Below are positions 1-9,300 of a stretch of 10,597 nt of DNA, piece by piece. The stretch is from 2-01-FULL-41-26 sp964587505 (lineage in GTDB: Bacteria; Patescibacteriota; Minisyncoccia; 2-02-FULL-40-12; GWA2-44-9): contig CAZPLD010000025.1 of NCBI GenBank assembly GCA_964587505.1, positions 1-10,597 of the forward strand. The letters run 5' to 3'. Position 1 is the first letter of the stretch. Each line of letters begins with the position of its first letter. A model generated the notes under the pieces. It was not told the origin of the DNA and ran no database searches. It saw only the letters and a program-made list of their open reading frames with translations. The position numbers and the translations under genes are program-made.

Positions 1-227
1 GACTTCTTGGCATCTTCGAATTTGGTCGGGTTGCCTTGAGCCATCATGAATTTAATCCCGTAAATGATTATGTAAATAACTACAAGAATGAGCGCAAACC
101 GCGTAAACCAACAAGCCAATCCGGTAATTATTCCGAAAACCCATTGTATGGAAAACTGTTCGGCCCCTTGAAGTCCGGCTGTGTTTAAAGCAATCGCAAC
201 TCCGAAATTTTTTAGTTGGTTTTTCAT
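1..227 (-). CDS. T4SS pilin-like membrane protein, N-terminal part (cut by window edge)
   Basis: This frame is open from an ATG at 227 to the window edge, giving 75 full codons with no stop. The ATG overlaps the stop of the upstream 538-aa gene in an ATGA, so translation is probably coupled. No good Shine-Dalgarno site is seen. The product begins MKNQLKNFG and has one strongly hydrophobic segment at about residues 36-61. This is followed by a polar turn, GNPTKFEDAKK (about 65-75), where the sequence is cut. The same layout of TM helix, G-x-P-x-K turn and basic stretch occurs in the two pilin-like domains upstream, where a second TM helix follows. I therefore infer a VirB2/TrbC-like (T4SS pilin family) membrane protein. 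It is missed by ORF finders because it lacks a stop. A VirB6-like channel protein is the alternative if the missing part is long. Confidence 0.75.
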   Translation of the reverse strand, partial: MKNQLKNFGVAIALNTAGLQGAEQFSIQWVFGIITGLACWFTRFALILVVIYIIIYGIKFMMAQGNPTKFEDAKK

Positions 228-1840
228 CTTGACAGGTTGGTTACACAAACCCCTTCTACTGCTGTGCCGATGGTGCTACAAGCCGTAGACTGGCAGTTTG
301 AAGGACTGGATGTTTTTAGGCAGGCCTCGCCGTTTAAATTGCCTCCGCTCCTTTGGCAGATCTGATTACACTTAAGCCCGCTTACACACTGATTATCTCT
401 CTGGCAAGAGTCGCCCACTCTACCGCCCGTACCGACTATCTGAACACATTCACCTAAATTTTGGCCATCGATTATCTGGGGATTACTCCTGTCGCAACTT
501 AAACCTGCATCACAACTGGTTGTTCCAGCACACGGCTCATTCTCGAAGTTACCGGTCGCTCTCTGACAAATTGTATTCTTACAAGTTAATCCAGTGAAAC
601 AATCGCCAGATTTTGTGCACTTATTCCCTACCGCTCCCGGAGCCGGAGGTCCATATACTGGTCCTGGCCATTCTGGTCCTTGTTCTGTTTGCTGCCCGGT
701 TCCGCCAAGCTCTAAAATACTCTTTATTAATGTCACAAATCCGCTTCCTATCAGAATAATGGCAAGGCCGACTATGGCATATGTCAGAACCTGCTTTGCT
801 TTGGTTATTTTCCCGGGCTCTCCGCTGGAAGTTAAGAACAAAATACCGGCATAGACAATCATAGCAACTGCAATAGGTATTGCTAAGTTAAATATCCACT
901 CGGCGATTATTTTGACCAAGCCGGCAAAGTCAGTCGCTCCGCCTTTCAGAGGATTCGGGATTTCGAAAGGATAGGTCTGGGTCTGCCCAGGTTTGCAAGC
1001 CGGCTGGCCGGGAGTACCACAGCCGGTGCCAGTACTTACGCTACCTATCGTAATATAAACTGGTTCTGATAATGGGAACGATACAAAACCACTGTTAAGT
1101 CCTAAGCACTCTATCTTACCTCTTATCGCATCCGTACCAGCATTTTTAGCGTCGTAACGAGAATTAAGATCAAAACTGTATTCTGTTTGTGATACCAAAA
1201 CATCTACTGATTCTTGAGTATAGATTGTTGTTCCTGAATTATTTACCAAAGACGCTCTTAGTTGACTACACCTCGCTCGAAGATAAACGGGTGAATTGGG
1301 TTTAGCTTTAAAAACAACAGTAAACGCCGATATTTGATTAGCCGGAAATTGTTTTGGAGTGACTTCAAACTTGGTTATATCTAATTGTGGACTGCCACCA
1401 AGATTAGGTGGCGGAACTGTTAGGAATGGATTTCTTAGTGTCCTAGAGTCAATTATTGTTCCAGCCCCCGAAGAATCTTGTAATTGAGCAATCAGATAGA
1501 GCCTTGAATCAGATATTGCCGCAGAACTGACCGACACTCGCCAATCACCGATAATCTGATTACCTGTCTTTGGAAAACTTAGATTGATGTCTGGTATTTC
1601 CCATGTTCCTGAATCAAGCCTTATTTTTACTATAACCCTATCCAGTGAACAATCTTGGCCATCAATCTTAAATTGTACCATGTTTCCATCTCTACTATTT
1701 TCTTGTGTCCAATATACATTCTTAAGAATACATAGAGCCGCCGAAGCTTCGGGAACATTAGACCTTAATCCAAAATTAAGACTAATTACTAGTAAAATTA
1801 CACCTAAAAATACAACTTTCTCAAATTTAATTAATTTCAT
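224..1840 (-). CDS. Secreted protein with T4SS pilin-like domain and four 4-cysteine repeats
   Basis: This 538-aa protein has four parts. A signal peptide lies at about 8-35, ending near ASA. An ectodomain of about 260 residues that I do not recognise follows, probably beta-rich. Then comes a pilin-like pair of TM helices (about 312-336 and 352-375) joined by the turn SSGEPGKITKAKQ, as in VirB2/TrbC-like T4SS pilins. A Gly/Pro linker leads to a C-terminal tail of four modules with four cysteines each: C408/414/420/425, C437/443/449/465, C479/485/491/495 and C507/516/521/532. The first three share C-x5-C-x5-C with a G-L-[TSK]-C core. Such spacing suggests small disulfide knots outside the membrane. 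The start ATG overlaps the upstream stop (ATGA), as does its own stop with the next gene. The pilin-like assignment is fairly secure. The role is unknown, with adhesion or a pilus-associated surface subunit possible. Confidence 0.85.
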   Translation of the reverse strand: MKLIKFEKVVFLGVILLVISLNFGLRSNVPEASAALCILKNVYWTQENSRDGNMVQFKIDGQDCSLDRVIVKIRLDSGTWEIPDINLSFPKTGNQIIGDWRVSVSSAAISDSRLYLIAQLQDSSGAGTIIDSRTLRNPFLTVPPPNLGGSPQLDITKFEVTPKQFPANQISAFTVVFKAKPNSPVYLRARCSQLRASLVNNSGTTIYTQESVDVLVSQTEYSFDLNSRYDAKNAGTDAIRGKIECLGLNSGFVSFPLSEPVYITIGSVSTGTGCGTPGQPACKPGQTQTYPFEIPNPLKGGATDFAGLVKIIAEWIFNLAIPIAVAMIVYAGILFLTSSGEPGKITKAKQVLTYAIVGLAIILIGSGFVTLIKSILELGGTGQQTEQGPEWPGPVYGPPAPGAVGNKCTKSGDCFTGLTCKNTICQRATGNFENEPCAGTTSCDAGLSCDRSNPQIIDGQNLGECVQIVGTGGRVGDSCQRDNQCVSGLKCNQICQRSGGNLNGEACLKTSSPSNCQSTACSTIGTAVEGVCVTNLSR

Positions 1841-2526
1841 TGTACTGAGTTGTTAGAAGTTGGCGGAGCTGGCGGTAAATATGTCGGTGTTTCTGTTATT
1901 GCAGATTGTTTCTTTTTCTGCCACCATCTCCAGCCAAACCAACCACCACCCGCAAGTCCTAATCCTATTATAGTGTAAATTAAAATTTTAATCATCCCTC
2001 CCCAGCCTCCTGTTGATGGTTGCGTGGTTGTTATAGTTGGAATCGGAGTCGCGGTTTTGCAATCTGATGGGCAGGTTTTAGTATCTTCCCCGACATCAGG
2101 GTTGCAAGCCCCGTCATCATTGCAGAAAGAACTCTCACTGACAAAAATTGAAAGGAGTTGGTTTCCTTGGCTGTCATAGAAAACAACTTTCTGACCATCG
2201 GAAACATACGGCGCTTTAACCGATATTTTGCCCTTCAAAAATTTGGGGTCGCCGTGGCGCGGGTCAAACTGAAATGTTTTTGCAACTTCGCCCTTTAAAC
2301 TTATAACTTCCCCTTTATATGGGAACTGGGTGGTAAGAGTCTCTTGAACAAATGTTTCCGGAATTACGTCATATTTAAGTTGGACATCCCGGTCGGCAAA
2401 CAACTGGCCATTATCGTAATACAAATGAAACAGGTATACAAAGTCTTGCGATTCAACCGTATCAGCTAAAACAAAACCGCTCAACAACGCGAACCCGAAT
2501 ACTAAAATAAGTAATTTTTTAGTCAT
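1837..2526 (-). CDS. Single-pass surface protein with a dockerin-like Cys/Asp motif
   Basis: This 229-aa protein has an N-terminal signal peptide (about 1-21), an extracytoplasmic domain of about 110 residues that I do not recognise, and a short motif at 135-156 (CNDDGACNPDVGED then CPSDC). A Thr/Pro-rich linker (158-171) leads to one TM helix (about 178-200) ending in WRWWQKKK, and a Pro-rich cytoplasmic tail. The motif has four cysteines (135, 141, 152, 156) around an acidic DDG/GED core. It resembles the C-x-D-G-x-C...GE...C-P-x-D-C elements seen in many secreted archaeal and CPR proteins, which may bind calcium. The gene lies 2 nt after the transglycosylase stop and overlaps the next gene by ATGA. 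It belongs to the same operon and is probably an accessory envelope component. No enzymatic function is claimed. Confidence 0.8.
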   Translation of the reverse strand: MTKKLLILVFGFALLSGFVLADTVESQDFVYLFHLYYDNGQLFADRDVQLKYDVIPETFVQETLTTQFPYKGEVISLKGEVAKTFQFDPRHGDPKFLKGKISVKAPYVSDGQKVVFYDSQGNQLLSIFVSESSFCNDDGACNPDVGEDTKTCPSDCKTATPIPTITTTQPSTGGWGGMIKILIYTIIGLGLAGGGWFGWRWWQKKKQSAITETPTYLPPAPPTSNNSVQ

Positions 2527-2528
2527 GG

Positions 2529-4474
<1,946 letters not shown>

Positions 4475-4478
<4 letters not shown>

Positions 4479-5785
4479 CTTCTGCGCTGCATTAAAACAT
4501 TTACCCGAGATTCGGCATTGTTTAATGAATCTTTGACCGACATCCTTCCGAAATTAACATCGTCTATCATGTCGGCAAATATGCTTTCTATGGCGGTATT
4601 GTCTATTTGATACCAGGAGCGGGCCGACAATGCCTGTTCCGCAAAAACCCCGAGATCAAGATCGTTCCTCTGAAGATCTATCAAATCTCTGCGGGCAGAA
4701 GGACGGAGAGTCGCGCTTAAGTAGCTTTGAGCTCCTTCCTTGGAGGCTAGGTAAGCGACAAACTTCCAGGCCTCATTCGTAAATTTAGAACTTGCCGTAA
4801 CACCGACACCCCAGTAATTGGCATAGTTCCTGATATCGGTGCTTGAAACCTGGGGCATGGGCGCCACGGCGAAATTAAGACGCGAGGCTTGATCTTTTAA
4901 AACTCCAACCTGATGAGAATAATTGAACATCATTGCAGCTTTGCCTTCCTTGAAAGCGTCCACGGAGTAATGCTGGGCATCATTCCAGGTATAAGTCCTT
5001 ACTGAAGGGTTAGCAAAATCGGTGTAATACCTCAAAGCCGACTCCCCGGCCGGAGTGTTGTTTACCAAACCAGAAAAAATGGCACTCCTATTGTCGGCGT
5101 CAGTCATTCTTGCTCCTGTCTGGAACATTAATTCAGTCAGGATATCGGTCGAGCGGTTAACGTTCCTTGCTGTGCCGATAGCTACGGCAGATTGAACTAC
5201 CTGTCCGCTGCCGTCCAGTCGGGTTATTATTTCCACGTCGGAATTGAATTCTTCCCAATCCTGGGGCGGACGGCTGATGCCGGCGCTGTTTAAAATATCT
5301 TTGTTATAAAAAAGGGCCAGAGTATCGACATAAAGAGGAAGGGCATAGATCTGACTATTGAAAACAAAATCACTGAAAGCAACATCAACAAAATTGGTCT
5401 TATAATCCTGAATGGTCAGCAAGGGCTGCTTCAGCCCAGGAATTGAGGCTGGCAAAGCTTTGAGTTTGTCGCCGTGTTTGGGCAGCCAAGTATTGTGGAC
5501 CATGATAATATCCGGTCCGGTGCCGGCCGCCAAAGCATCAATCAAATTCTTTTCATAATCTTCATAGGAAAATTGCTGATATAAAACCTTGACGCCGGGA
5601 TTCTGGGCCTGGAAATCCGTAACGACCTTGGCAAAAGCTCTTCTGTCGTCAAAGACGCCCCAGAACTGAAGAGTGGCAGATTGAGCAGTACCGCCCCCAA
5701 GACCTCTTAAAATTAAAACTACCACCAAAAATACAGCAACCGCTATTCCGCCGACTAGAATGTAAAAAATTTTATTTGTATTCAT
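4475..5785 (-). CDS. Membrane-anchored extracellular solute-binding protein (family 1)
   Basis: This 436-aa protein has an N-terminal TM anchor (about 7-27) with no lipobox cysteine, followed by a periplasmic-binding-protein fold of the SBP_bac_1/8 type (sugar and oligosaccharide ABC transporters). Family features include LQFWGVFDD at the first strand, a run AFAKVVTDFQAQNPGVKV (51-68), AAGTGPDIIMVH (86-97), YALPLYVDTLALFYNKDIL (147-165), FKEGKAAMMFNYSHQ (278-292) and APMPQ (308-312). The length is normal for the family. No permease or ATPase gene is in this window. The gene lies 14 nt after the methyltransferase stop, and its own stop overlaps the start of the 649-aa gene (ATGA). It may feed an ABC importer encoded elsewhere, or act as a surface carbohydrate-binding protein for the envelope apparatus. 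The family call is secure and the substrate unknown. Confidence 0.9.
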
Positions 5786-5799
5786 CCTATTAGAGCCAG

Positions 5800-6381
5800 T
5801 CAGGGTTTTTTAAATTTCATGCCGTAATGAAATTGCCCGGCATCAATATCGTTTTCAAAAACTAAACCTTCGCCTAAAATCAAAGAACGCATTGCAATGT
5901 CATCGGTTCTTAAATTATCAGGCGGACCGAATCCGCCAGTAGCTCTCTTCCAATCGATTACCACCAAAAAACCTCCGCTCTTTAAAACCCGGACGGCCTC
6001 TTTAATTATGTCGGCTTTCTGTTCTGACTGAAAAAGTATGTTGGCGAGAAGCACCATGTCTTGAGAATTATCCGCCAAACCGGAGCTTCCCAGAACTTCA
6101 AGATTACTCCTTATGGTTTCGATATTCTCAAGTCCAGCCGCTTTTGCCTTGACCCTGACATTGTCCAAAGCTGATTCCTGAATGTCTAAGGCATAGACCT
6201 TGCCGTTTTTGCCAACCTTTTGGCCCAGTAAAATAGTAAAATAACCCGCTCCCGAACCGAAGTCGGCAACCGTCATGCCCTCTGAAATTCCAAATCCGGC
6301 GACTATTTTGTCGGGATTCATAAAACCCCCAGTTCCCTTGGAGTTTGGTAAAACCGAACCGGGCATATTCATTGCCTGCAT
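5800..6381 (-). CDS. Class I SAM-dependent methyltransferase
   Basis: This is a 193-aa Rossmann-fold methyltransferase. Motif I is VADFGSGAGYF (residues 38-48 from the chosen start). The acidic end of strand 2 is YALDIQES (Asp66). Later come DMVLLANILF (motif IV region) and VLKSGGFLVVIDWK (post-motif strand 5). It resembles UbiE/Methyltransf_31 proteins, whose substrates vary, so I give none. The open frame extends to a TTG at 6402, but that codon lies inside the gyrA terminator. I chose ATG 6381 because an extended -10 sequence ends 7 nt upstream of it, which would give a leaderless mRNA. ATGs at 6372 and 6366 are alternatives. It is first in the operon with the solute-binding protein and the T4SS-like genes. 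Whether it modifies an envelope component or is merely co-transcribed cannot be told. Confidence 0.88.
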   Translation of the reverse strand: MQAMNMPGSVLPNSKGTGGFMNPDKIVAGFGISEGMTVADFGSGAGYFTILLGQKVGKNGKVYALDIQESALDNVRVKAKAAGLENIETIRSNLEVLGSSGLADNSQDMVLLANILFQSEQKADIIKEAVRVLKSGGFLVVIDWKRATGGFGPPDNLRTDDIAMRSLILGEGLVFENDIDAGQFHYGMKFKKP

Positions 6382-6388
6382 AATACTA

Positions 6389-6397
6389 ATTTTAGCA
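6389..6397 (-). promoter_or_regulatory. Extended -10 promoter of the methyltransferase operon
   Basis: On the minus strand TG-C-TAAAAT is followed by 7 nt (TAGTATT) and then ATG at 6381. The predicted +1 therefore falls on or next to the start codon, and no Shine-Dalgarno site can fit. No convincing -35 box is seen, because the position is taken by the terminator stem. An extended -10 can work without one. The placement between terminator and gene supports it, but the match is short. Confidence 0.5.
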
Positions 6398-6400
6398 CGC

Positions 6401-6424
6401 AAAAACCGCCTTGAGGCGGTTTTT
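6401..6424 (-). terminator. Rho-independent terminator of the gyrA unit
   Basis: AAAAACCGCC and GGCGGTTTTT form a 10-bp perfect stem around TTGA (6401-6410 and 6415-6424), with a T-run in the 3' arm. It starts 25 nt after the gyrA stop and lies just before the methyltransferase promoter. The symmetry would let it act in both directions, but only minus-strand genes flank it. Confidence 0.9.
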
Positions 6425-6448
6425 AGTGGATAACTCTAAGCTCCTGTT

Positions 6449-8875
6449 TTAAACTACCACCACCGACGCCAGGCCGTCGCCGGATTCTACTCGCATAATC
6501 CTGACGCCTTGAGTGGCTCTGCCGAGAACTGACACACTGTCTATTGATGTGCGAATTACGACTCCCTTGCGCGAAACCGCGATAAGTTCTTTGTTTTCTT
6601 CCGAAGTAATATGAGCCGAAACAAGTTTACCTGTTTTAGGAGTAACTTTAGCGGTCATAACTCCCCTCCCGCCCCTGCCCTGAATCTTATAAAACTTAAG
6701 GTCGGTTCTTTTTCCGTAACCATTTCCCATTACTGCCAATATTTTCAAACCCTTCTCAACACCGGATGGCACAACATCGGCTCCGACCACCTTTTCGTCC
6801 TTGTCCATGCGGACTCCGATAACGCCGGAAGCACCTCTCCCCATCGGCCGGACATCTTTTTCTTTAAACCGAATTGCATTACCGCCTGAAGTTACCAGCA
6901 TTACTTGGTCACTACCCGAAGTAGACAAAACCCAACCCAACTCATCGTTACTTTTTAATTTAATCGCAATCATTCCACTGGCTCTTACCTGTGAAAACGC
7001 ATCGGCGTCAACTTTTTTAATAACTCCGTTGGCAGTAGCCATAAACAAATATCCTCCTTTTTGGTCTTTAGGAATCGGAACTACGGCCGTGATTGTTTCA
7101 CTTGGAGATGTGTTCAAAAAATTAACAATCGCTTTTCCTTTTGATTGGCGGGATGATTCCGGAACTTCATAGCCTTTTGTTTGGAATACTTTTCCTGAAT
7201 TGGTAAAGAACAACAAACTGTCATGAGTATTTGCCATGAAAAATTGAGAAATAACATCTTCTTCTTTGGTCGCCATGCCAATCAAGCCCTTACCGCCTCT
7301 CTTTTGAGACCTTAATCCTTCGGGCTGCATTCTCTTGATGTAACCGCTGTGAGTAATCATAAACAGCGAATCTTCTTCGGGCATCAACTCGTCTTCTCCT
7401 ATTTCCCTTAAAGCCGATCTAACTATTTTTGTCCGCCTTTCGTCTCCAAATTTTTCTCTTATCTCCTTGAACTCTTCTTTGATCACGCCCAGAACTTTCT
7501 TCGGGCTTGCCAACAGATCCTCCAGATATGCGATAAGGTCTTTCTTTTCTTTTAGTTCGTCGTTTATTTTTTTTCTTTCCAGACCCGCCAAAGCCTGCAA
7601 TCTCATGTCCAAAATAGCCGTGGCCTGTTTGTCGGAAAATTTAAACTTCTTTATTAAATTATTAAATGCGTCTTCTTTTGATTCAGAGGCCCTGATTATC
7701 TTGATTATCTCATCGATGTGGTCAAGCGCCTTTTTAAGTCCTTCTAAAATATGGGCTCTGTCTTTGGCCTTCTGAAGTTCAAATTTGGTTCTACGGGTCA
7801 CGACCTCGCGCCGATGGTCAATGAATTTCTCGAGCAATCCTTTGAGTCCTAAGATCTGGGGCTGGGTGCCTCCGTCAACCAGAGCCAGCATATTGAAATG
7901 AAAAGCTTTCTGAAGCTCCGTATATTTGAAAAGCTGGTTAAGAACTTTTTTAGGGAAAGCATCCTGTTTCAGGTCAATTGCAATTCTCAATCCGTCCTTG
8001 TCGGATTCATCGCGGATGTCTCTGATGCCTTCTATCTTCTTTTCCTTCACAAGATCTGCAATCTTCATTATTAATTCGGCCTTGTTTACCTGATATGGTA
8101 TCTCGGAAACTACTATCTGATAACCTTTTTTATTCTCCGTGATATCGGCCTGGCCCCTCATTATTATGGGGCCGCGGCCGGTGGCATAAGCATTAATAAT
8201 ATCTTTCTCGTTATATATGACTCCCCCGGTCGGAAAATCCGGTCCTTTTATAAATTTGGCCAGATCCTGTACATCCGCGTCTTGGTTGTCTACGAGGTAT
8301 GCTAGTGCATCTAAAACTTCGGTAAGATTGTGCGGAGGAATGTTGGTCGCCATACCGACAGCAATGCCCATGGAACCGTTAATTAAAAGGTTCGGAATGC
8401 GGGTCGGCAAAACCGTCGGCTCCTGCATAGTGCCGTCAAAATTGTCAGTAAAATTAACCGTCTGCTTGTCTATGTCGGCAAGAAGCTGTTCGGATATCGG
8501 AGCTAATCGCGCTTCGGTATACCTATAAGCCGCAGCGGAATCGCCATCGATGCTTCCAAAATTTCCTTGGCCATTCACCAGCGGATAACGCAAAGAAAAA
8601 TCCTGGGCCATACGGACCATGGAATCATAGGCAGCCGTGTCGCCATGGGGATGGTAATTACCAAGAACATATCCGACCACTTTGGCTGATTTCTGGGTTT
8701 TTGCGGTCGGCCTTAATCCCATCTCATGCATGGAATATAAGATCCTCCGATGAACCGGCTTTAATCCGTCCCTGACATCAGGCAAAGCGCGCGCAACAAT
8801 AACGCTCATCGCGTATTCCAAATATGCCTTCTGCATCTCCTGAACGATTTCTCTTTGTTTTATTCCCGTTGCCAT
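6449..8875 (-). CDS. gyrA: DNA gyrase subunit A
   Basis: This 808-aa protein is the complete breakage-reunion subunit of type IIA topoisomerase, which with GyrB introduces negative supercoils using ATP. The N-terminal winged-helix and tower domains contain ARALPDVRDGLKPVHRRIL (28-46), the quinolone-region stretch GDTAAYD (78-84) and the catalytic Tyr119 in YRYTEARL. A coiled-coil region follows at about 355-480. The C-terminal beta-pinwheel has the GyrA box QKRGGKG (524-530), needed for DNA wrapping, which marks it as GyrA rather than ParC. At the E. coli Ser83 and Asp87 positions it has Thr80 and Asp84. There is no long acidic tail, and it ends LASVVVV. The start ATG has a good Shine-Dalgarno site (AAGGA, 4 nt spacing), the clearest in the window. 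It is the last gene of its unit and is followed by a terminator. gyrB is not in the window. Confidence 0.98.
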   Translation of the reverse strand: MATGIKQREIVQEMQKAYLEYAMSVIVARALPDVRDGLKPVHRRILYSMHEMGLRPTAKTQKSAKVVGYVLGNYHPHGDTAAYDSMVRMAQDFSLRYPLVNGQGNFGSIDGDSAAAYRYTEARLAPISEQLLADIDKQTVNFTDNFDGTMQEPTVLPTRIPNLLINGSMGIAVGMATNIPPHNLTEVLDALAYLVDNQDADVQDLAKFIKGPDFPTGGVIYNEKDIINAYATGRGPIIMRGQADITENKKGYQIVVSEIPYQVNKAELIMKIADLVKEKKIEGIRDIRDESDKDGLRIAIDLKQDAFPKKVLNQLFKYTELQKAFHFNMLALVDGGTQPQILGLKGLLEKFIDHRREVVTRRTKFELQKAKDRAHILEGLKKALDHIDEIIKIIRASESKEDAFNNLIKKFKFSDKQATAILDMRLQALAGLERKKINDELKEKKDLIAYLEDLLASPKKVLGVIKEEFKEIREKFGDERRTKIVRSALREIGEDELMPEEDSLFMITHSGYIKRMQPEGLRSQKRGGKGLIGMATKEEDVISQFFMANTHDSLLFFTNSGKVFQTKGYEVPESSRQSKGKAIVNFLNTSPSETITAVVPIPKDQKGGYLFMATANGVIKKVDADAFSQVRASGMIAIKLKSNDELGWVLSTSGSDQVMLVTSGGNAIRFKEKDVRPMGRGASGVIGVRMDKDEKVVGADVVPSGVEKGLKILAVMGNGYGKRTDLKFYKIQGRGGRGVMTAKVTPKTGKLVSAHITSEENKELIAVSRKGVVIRTSIDSVSVLGRATQGVRIMRVESGDGLASVVVV

Positions 8876-8881
8876 ATTTCC

Positions 8882-8935
8882 TTATTTAAAGACAAAATGT
8901 CTGGAAGACATCCGCCCTCCAAACATTTTAATCAT
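8882..8935 (-). CDS. Possible 9-17 codon leader ORF before gyrA
   Basis: In the 72-nt gap before gyrA an ORF runs from ATG 8935, with in-frame ATGs at 8926 and 8911, to TAA at 8882-8884. It would encode at most 17 residues, ending RMSSRHFVFK. The ATG at 8911 has a GGAGGG motif 3 nt upstream. The stop overlaps the AAGGA site of gyrA and lies 6 nt before its ATG, an arrangement typical of translational coupling. The tract also holds two mutually exclusive stems on the DNA: 8897-8902 with 8906-8911, and 8894-8900 with 8923-8929. The ORF is too short to prove by composition and may be chance. If real, it would be a regulatory leader peptide rather than a functional protein. Confidence 0.3.
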   Translation of the reverse strand: MIKMFGGRMSSRHFVFK

Positions 8936-8947
8936 TTAAAAACATAT

Positions 8948-9298
8948 TTACTTCTTTTCCGATAACGGCAGCAAATACGCCCTTCCCGAATCAGCATTGT
9001 TACCGCTTTCCACATTCTCTTTTTTATCGCTACTGGTCAAGTTAAAAATATTAAAAAATGCGGCCTTAAGATCCTGTCCCGTCTTGCCGATATCTCCCAG
9101 CAACGAAGGCACATTTTTGTTTTCAGCTAAGTTTCTTTGATCTGCGGTTTCTCCGGGATTTAACAACACGTACAAATTCTTCTCAAACGAGTTGTACCAA
9201 ACCATTCCCACCAATGAAATAGTCGTGACAACACAAAGACCGAACATTATTTCTCTGTGGTGTCTGGGTTGTTTGCGTATCTCGTCTAAGAAACTCAT
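8948..9298 (-). CDS. Small single-TM membrane protein of unknown function
   Basis: This 116-aa protein has a short basic N-terminus (MSFLDEIRKQPRHHRE), one TM helix (about 17-36, IMFGLCVVTTISLVG...) and a polar tail of about 75 residues with an amphipathic stretch near LKAAFFNIFNL (77-87). The last 25 residues are rich in Ser, Asn, Asp and Lys and probably disordered. The charge pattern suggests the N-terminus is inside. It starts 2 nt after the hydrolase stop (TAACCATG) and ends 72 nt before gyrA, so it is in their transcription unit. The opening SFLDxIRxQP resembles small proteins I recall from other CPR genomes, but I know no function. Its Shine-Dalgarno site is poor, so expression probably depends on coupling to the hydrolase gene. 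Confidence 0.75.
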   Translation of the reverse strand: MSFLDEIRKQPRHHREIMFGLCVVTTISLVGMVWYNSFEKNLYVLLNPGETADQRNLAENKNVPSLLGDIGKTGQDLKAAFFNIFNLTSSDKKENVESGNNADSGRAYLLPLSEKK

Positions 9299-9300
9299 GG

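Noticed and set aside
6382..6402. TTG start giving a 200-aa methyltransferase
   Set aside because: The TTG lies in the 3' arm of the gyrA terminator and upstream of the -10 box, so it would not be on the methyltransferase transcript.
8636..8641. Thr80 at the E. coli Ser83 position of gyrA as a quinolone-resistance mutation
   Set aside because: Thr is a natural residue at this position in several bacteria and Asp84 is intact, so it is not evidence of acquired resistance.
6449..8875. Assignment as topoisomerase IV subunit ParC
   Set aside because: The GyrA box QKRGGKG at 524-530 is present and the C-terminal pinwheel is full length.
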